DNA of 6,476 bases, from the NCBI GenBank assembly GCA_021107975.1, contig JAIORT010000325.1, positions 1-6,476 of the forward strand. Direction: 5' to 3'. Below are positions 5,878 to 6,476 of the stretch, in pieces; positions within the stretch are counted from its first letter, which is position 1, and the number at the start of each line of letters is the position of its first letter. Below the pieces are notes generated by a model, which was given only the letters and a program-made list of their open reading frames with translations, did no database searches and was not told where the DNA came from. The DNA is from Bacteroidales bacterium. GTDB lineage: Bacteria > Bacteroidota > Bacteroidia > Bacteroidales > JAADJA01. The translations under genes and the position numbers were made by a program.

Positions 5878-6476
5878 ATGAATGAAAAAAAAGTCATCAT
5901 CGGTCTTTCAGGTGGAGTTGACTCCAGCGTGGCTGCATATCTTCTACAAAAGCAAGGCTACGATGTGGAAGCTTTGTTTATGATCAACTGGAAGGACAGC
6001 AGCGTTACACTTTCGGGTGATTGCTCGTGGGAGGAAGATATCATTATTGCAAAATTAGTGGCTAAAAGACTGAGGATTCCCCTGCATGTAGTCGATTCCA
6101 GTAAGGAATATATAGCAAAGGTGGTGGATTATATGTTCTCGGAATATCAAAAAGGCAGAACACCAAATCCTGATGTATTATGTAACCGCGATATCAAATT
6201 CGATGTTTTTATTGATAAAGCCCGTGAAATCGGGGCTGATTATTTTGCAACAGGTCATTATTGCAGGAAAGAAGAAATTCAAAAGGACGGAAAAACAATT
6301 TACAGACTTCTTGCCGGCAGCGACCCGAATAAAGACCAGAGTTATTTCCTGTGCCAGTTATCGCAGGAGCAAATCAAAGATGCCCTTTTCCCTGTTGGTC
6401 ATCTCCTGAAACCGGAAGTTAGAAAAATAGCAAAGGAACTTGACATGGCTTCAGCGTATAAAAAGGATTCGCAGGG
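5878..6476 (+). CDS. mnmA: tRNA-specific 2-thiouridylase MnmA, 3' end cut off
   Basis: Cytoplasmic enzyme that uses ATP and persulfide sulfur to make 2-thiouridine at wobble position 34 of tRNAs for Lys, Glu and Gln. The first 199 codons, about half of a protein of roughly 360 residues, are in the window. They show the PP-loop SGGVDSS (11-17), FMINW, and PNPDVLC with Asp99 and catalytic Cys102 at the same numbering as E. coli. They continue with TGHY, KDQSYFL and FPVGHLLKPEVRKIA. The window stops at KKDSQ-G, just before the expected GIC motif that holds the second catalytic cysteine (E. coli Cys199). The start is the first ATG, 2 bases after the hicA stop; there is no Shine-Dalgarno and only a one-mismatch -7-like box (5844-5851). 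Translation may follow from hicA by reinitiation. The alternative, a PP-loop enzyme of another family, is very unlikely. Confidence 0.96.
   Translation, partial: MNEKKVIIGLSGGVDSSVAAYLLQKQGYDVEALFMINWKDSSVTLSGDCSWEEDIIIAKLVAKRLRIPLHVVDSSKEYIAKVVDYMFSEYQKGRTPNPDVLCNRDIKFDVFIDKAREIGADYFATGHYCRKEEIQKDGKTIYRLLAGSDPNKDQSYFLCQLSQEQIKDALFPVGHLLKPEVRKIAKELDMASAYKKDSQ

Noticed and set aside
6352..6354. Cys159 of MnmA in SYFLC as the second catalytic cysteine
   Set aside because: E. coli MnmA has tyrosine at this place; its second catalytic cysteine is in the GIC motif, which here falls just past the window edge.
1..6476. CRISPR arrays, tRNA or rRNA genes, insertion sequences with transposase
   Set aside because: I saw no regularly spaced direct repeats, no tRNA cloverleaf or rRNA-like stretches, and no transposase-like reading frame.

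Overview
The window looks like chromosomal DNA from a member of the Bacteroidota (Bacteroidetes). The DNA is AT-rich. Gene starts mostly lack Shine-Dalgarno sequences. Two intergenic sites match the Bacteroidetes -7 promoter box TAnnTTTG. GyrB is of the roughly 650-residue type without the extra C-terminal insert of enterobacteria. The prolyl oligopeptidase carries a lipoprotein signal. No genus can be named from sequence reading alone.

Left half, minus strand: gyrB runs off the left edge and lacks only about its last 20 residues (1-1898). A 312-base intergenic stretch follows (1899-2210). It holds the probable gyrB promoter, a perfect 16-bp palindrome overlapping that promoter, and a 93-bp nested palindrome with 21-bp perfect arms. 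Upstream of that, also on the minus strand, is an unrecognised 297-residue protein (2211-3104) made almost entirely of ten degenerate repeats of about 25 residues, resembling YD/RHS-type repeats.

Right half, plus strand: a 152-base divergent intergenic region carries a good promoter match and leads into four co-directional genes. These are a full-length prolyl oligopeptidase (S9A) with a lipoprotein signal (3257-5392), a small HicB-type antitoxin (5436-5687), a HicA-type toxin overlapping it by 4 bases (5684-5875), and mnmA (5878 to the right edge), the tRNA 2-thiouridylase, starting 2 bases after hicA ends. The spacing suggests hicB-hicA-mnmA are co-transcribed, possibly with the peptidase too, because I see no clear terminator or promoter in the 43-base gap.

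The most interesting points are: the reversed-order hicBA pair packed directly against a tRNA-modification gene; a U UUU UUA slippery heptamer at the hicB/hicA overlap whose -1 frame leads into hicA without a stop; the ten-unit repeat protein of unknown function; and the 93-bp nested palindrome. I did not find a multi-gene system that I could defend as entirely new.
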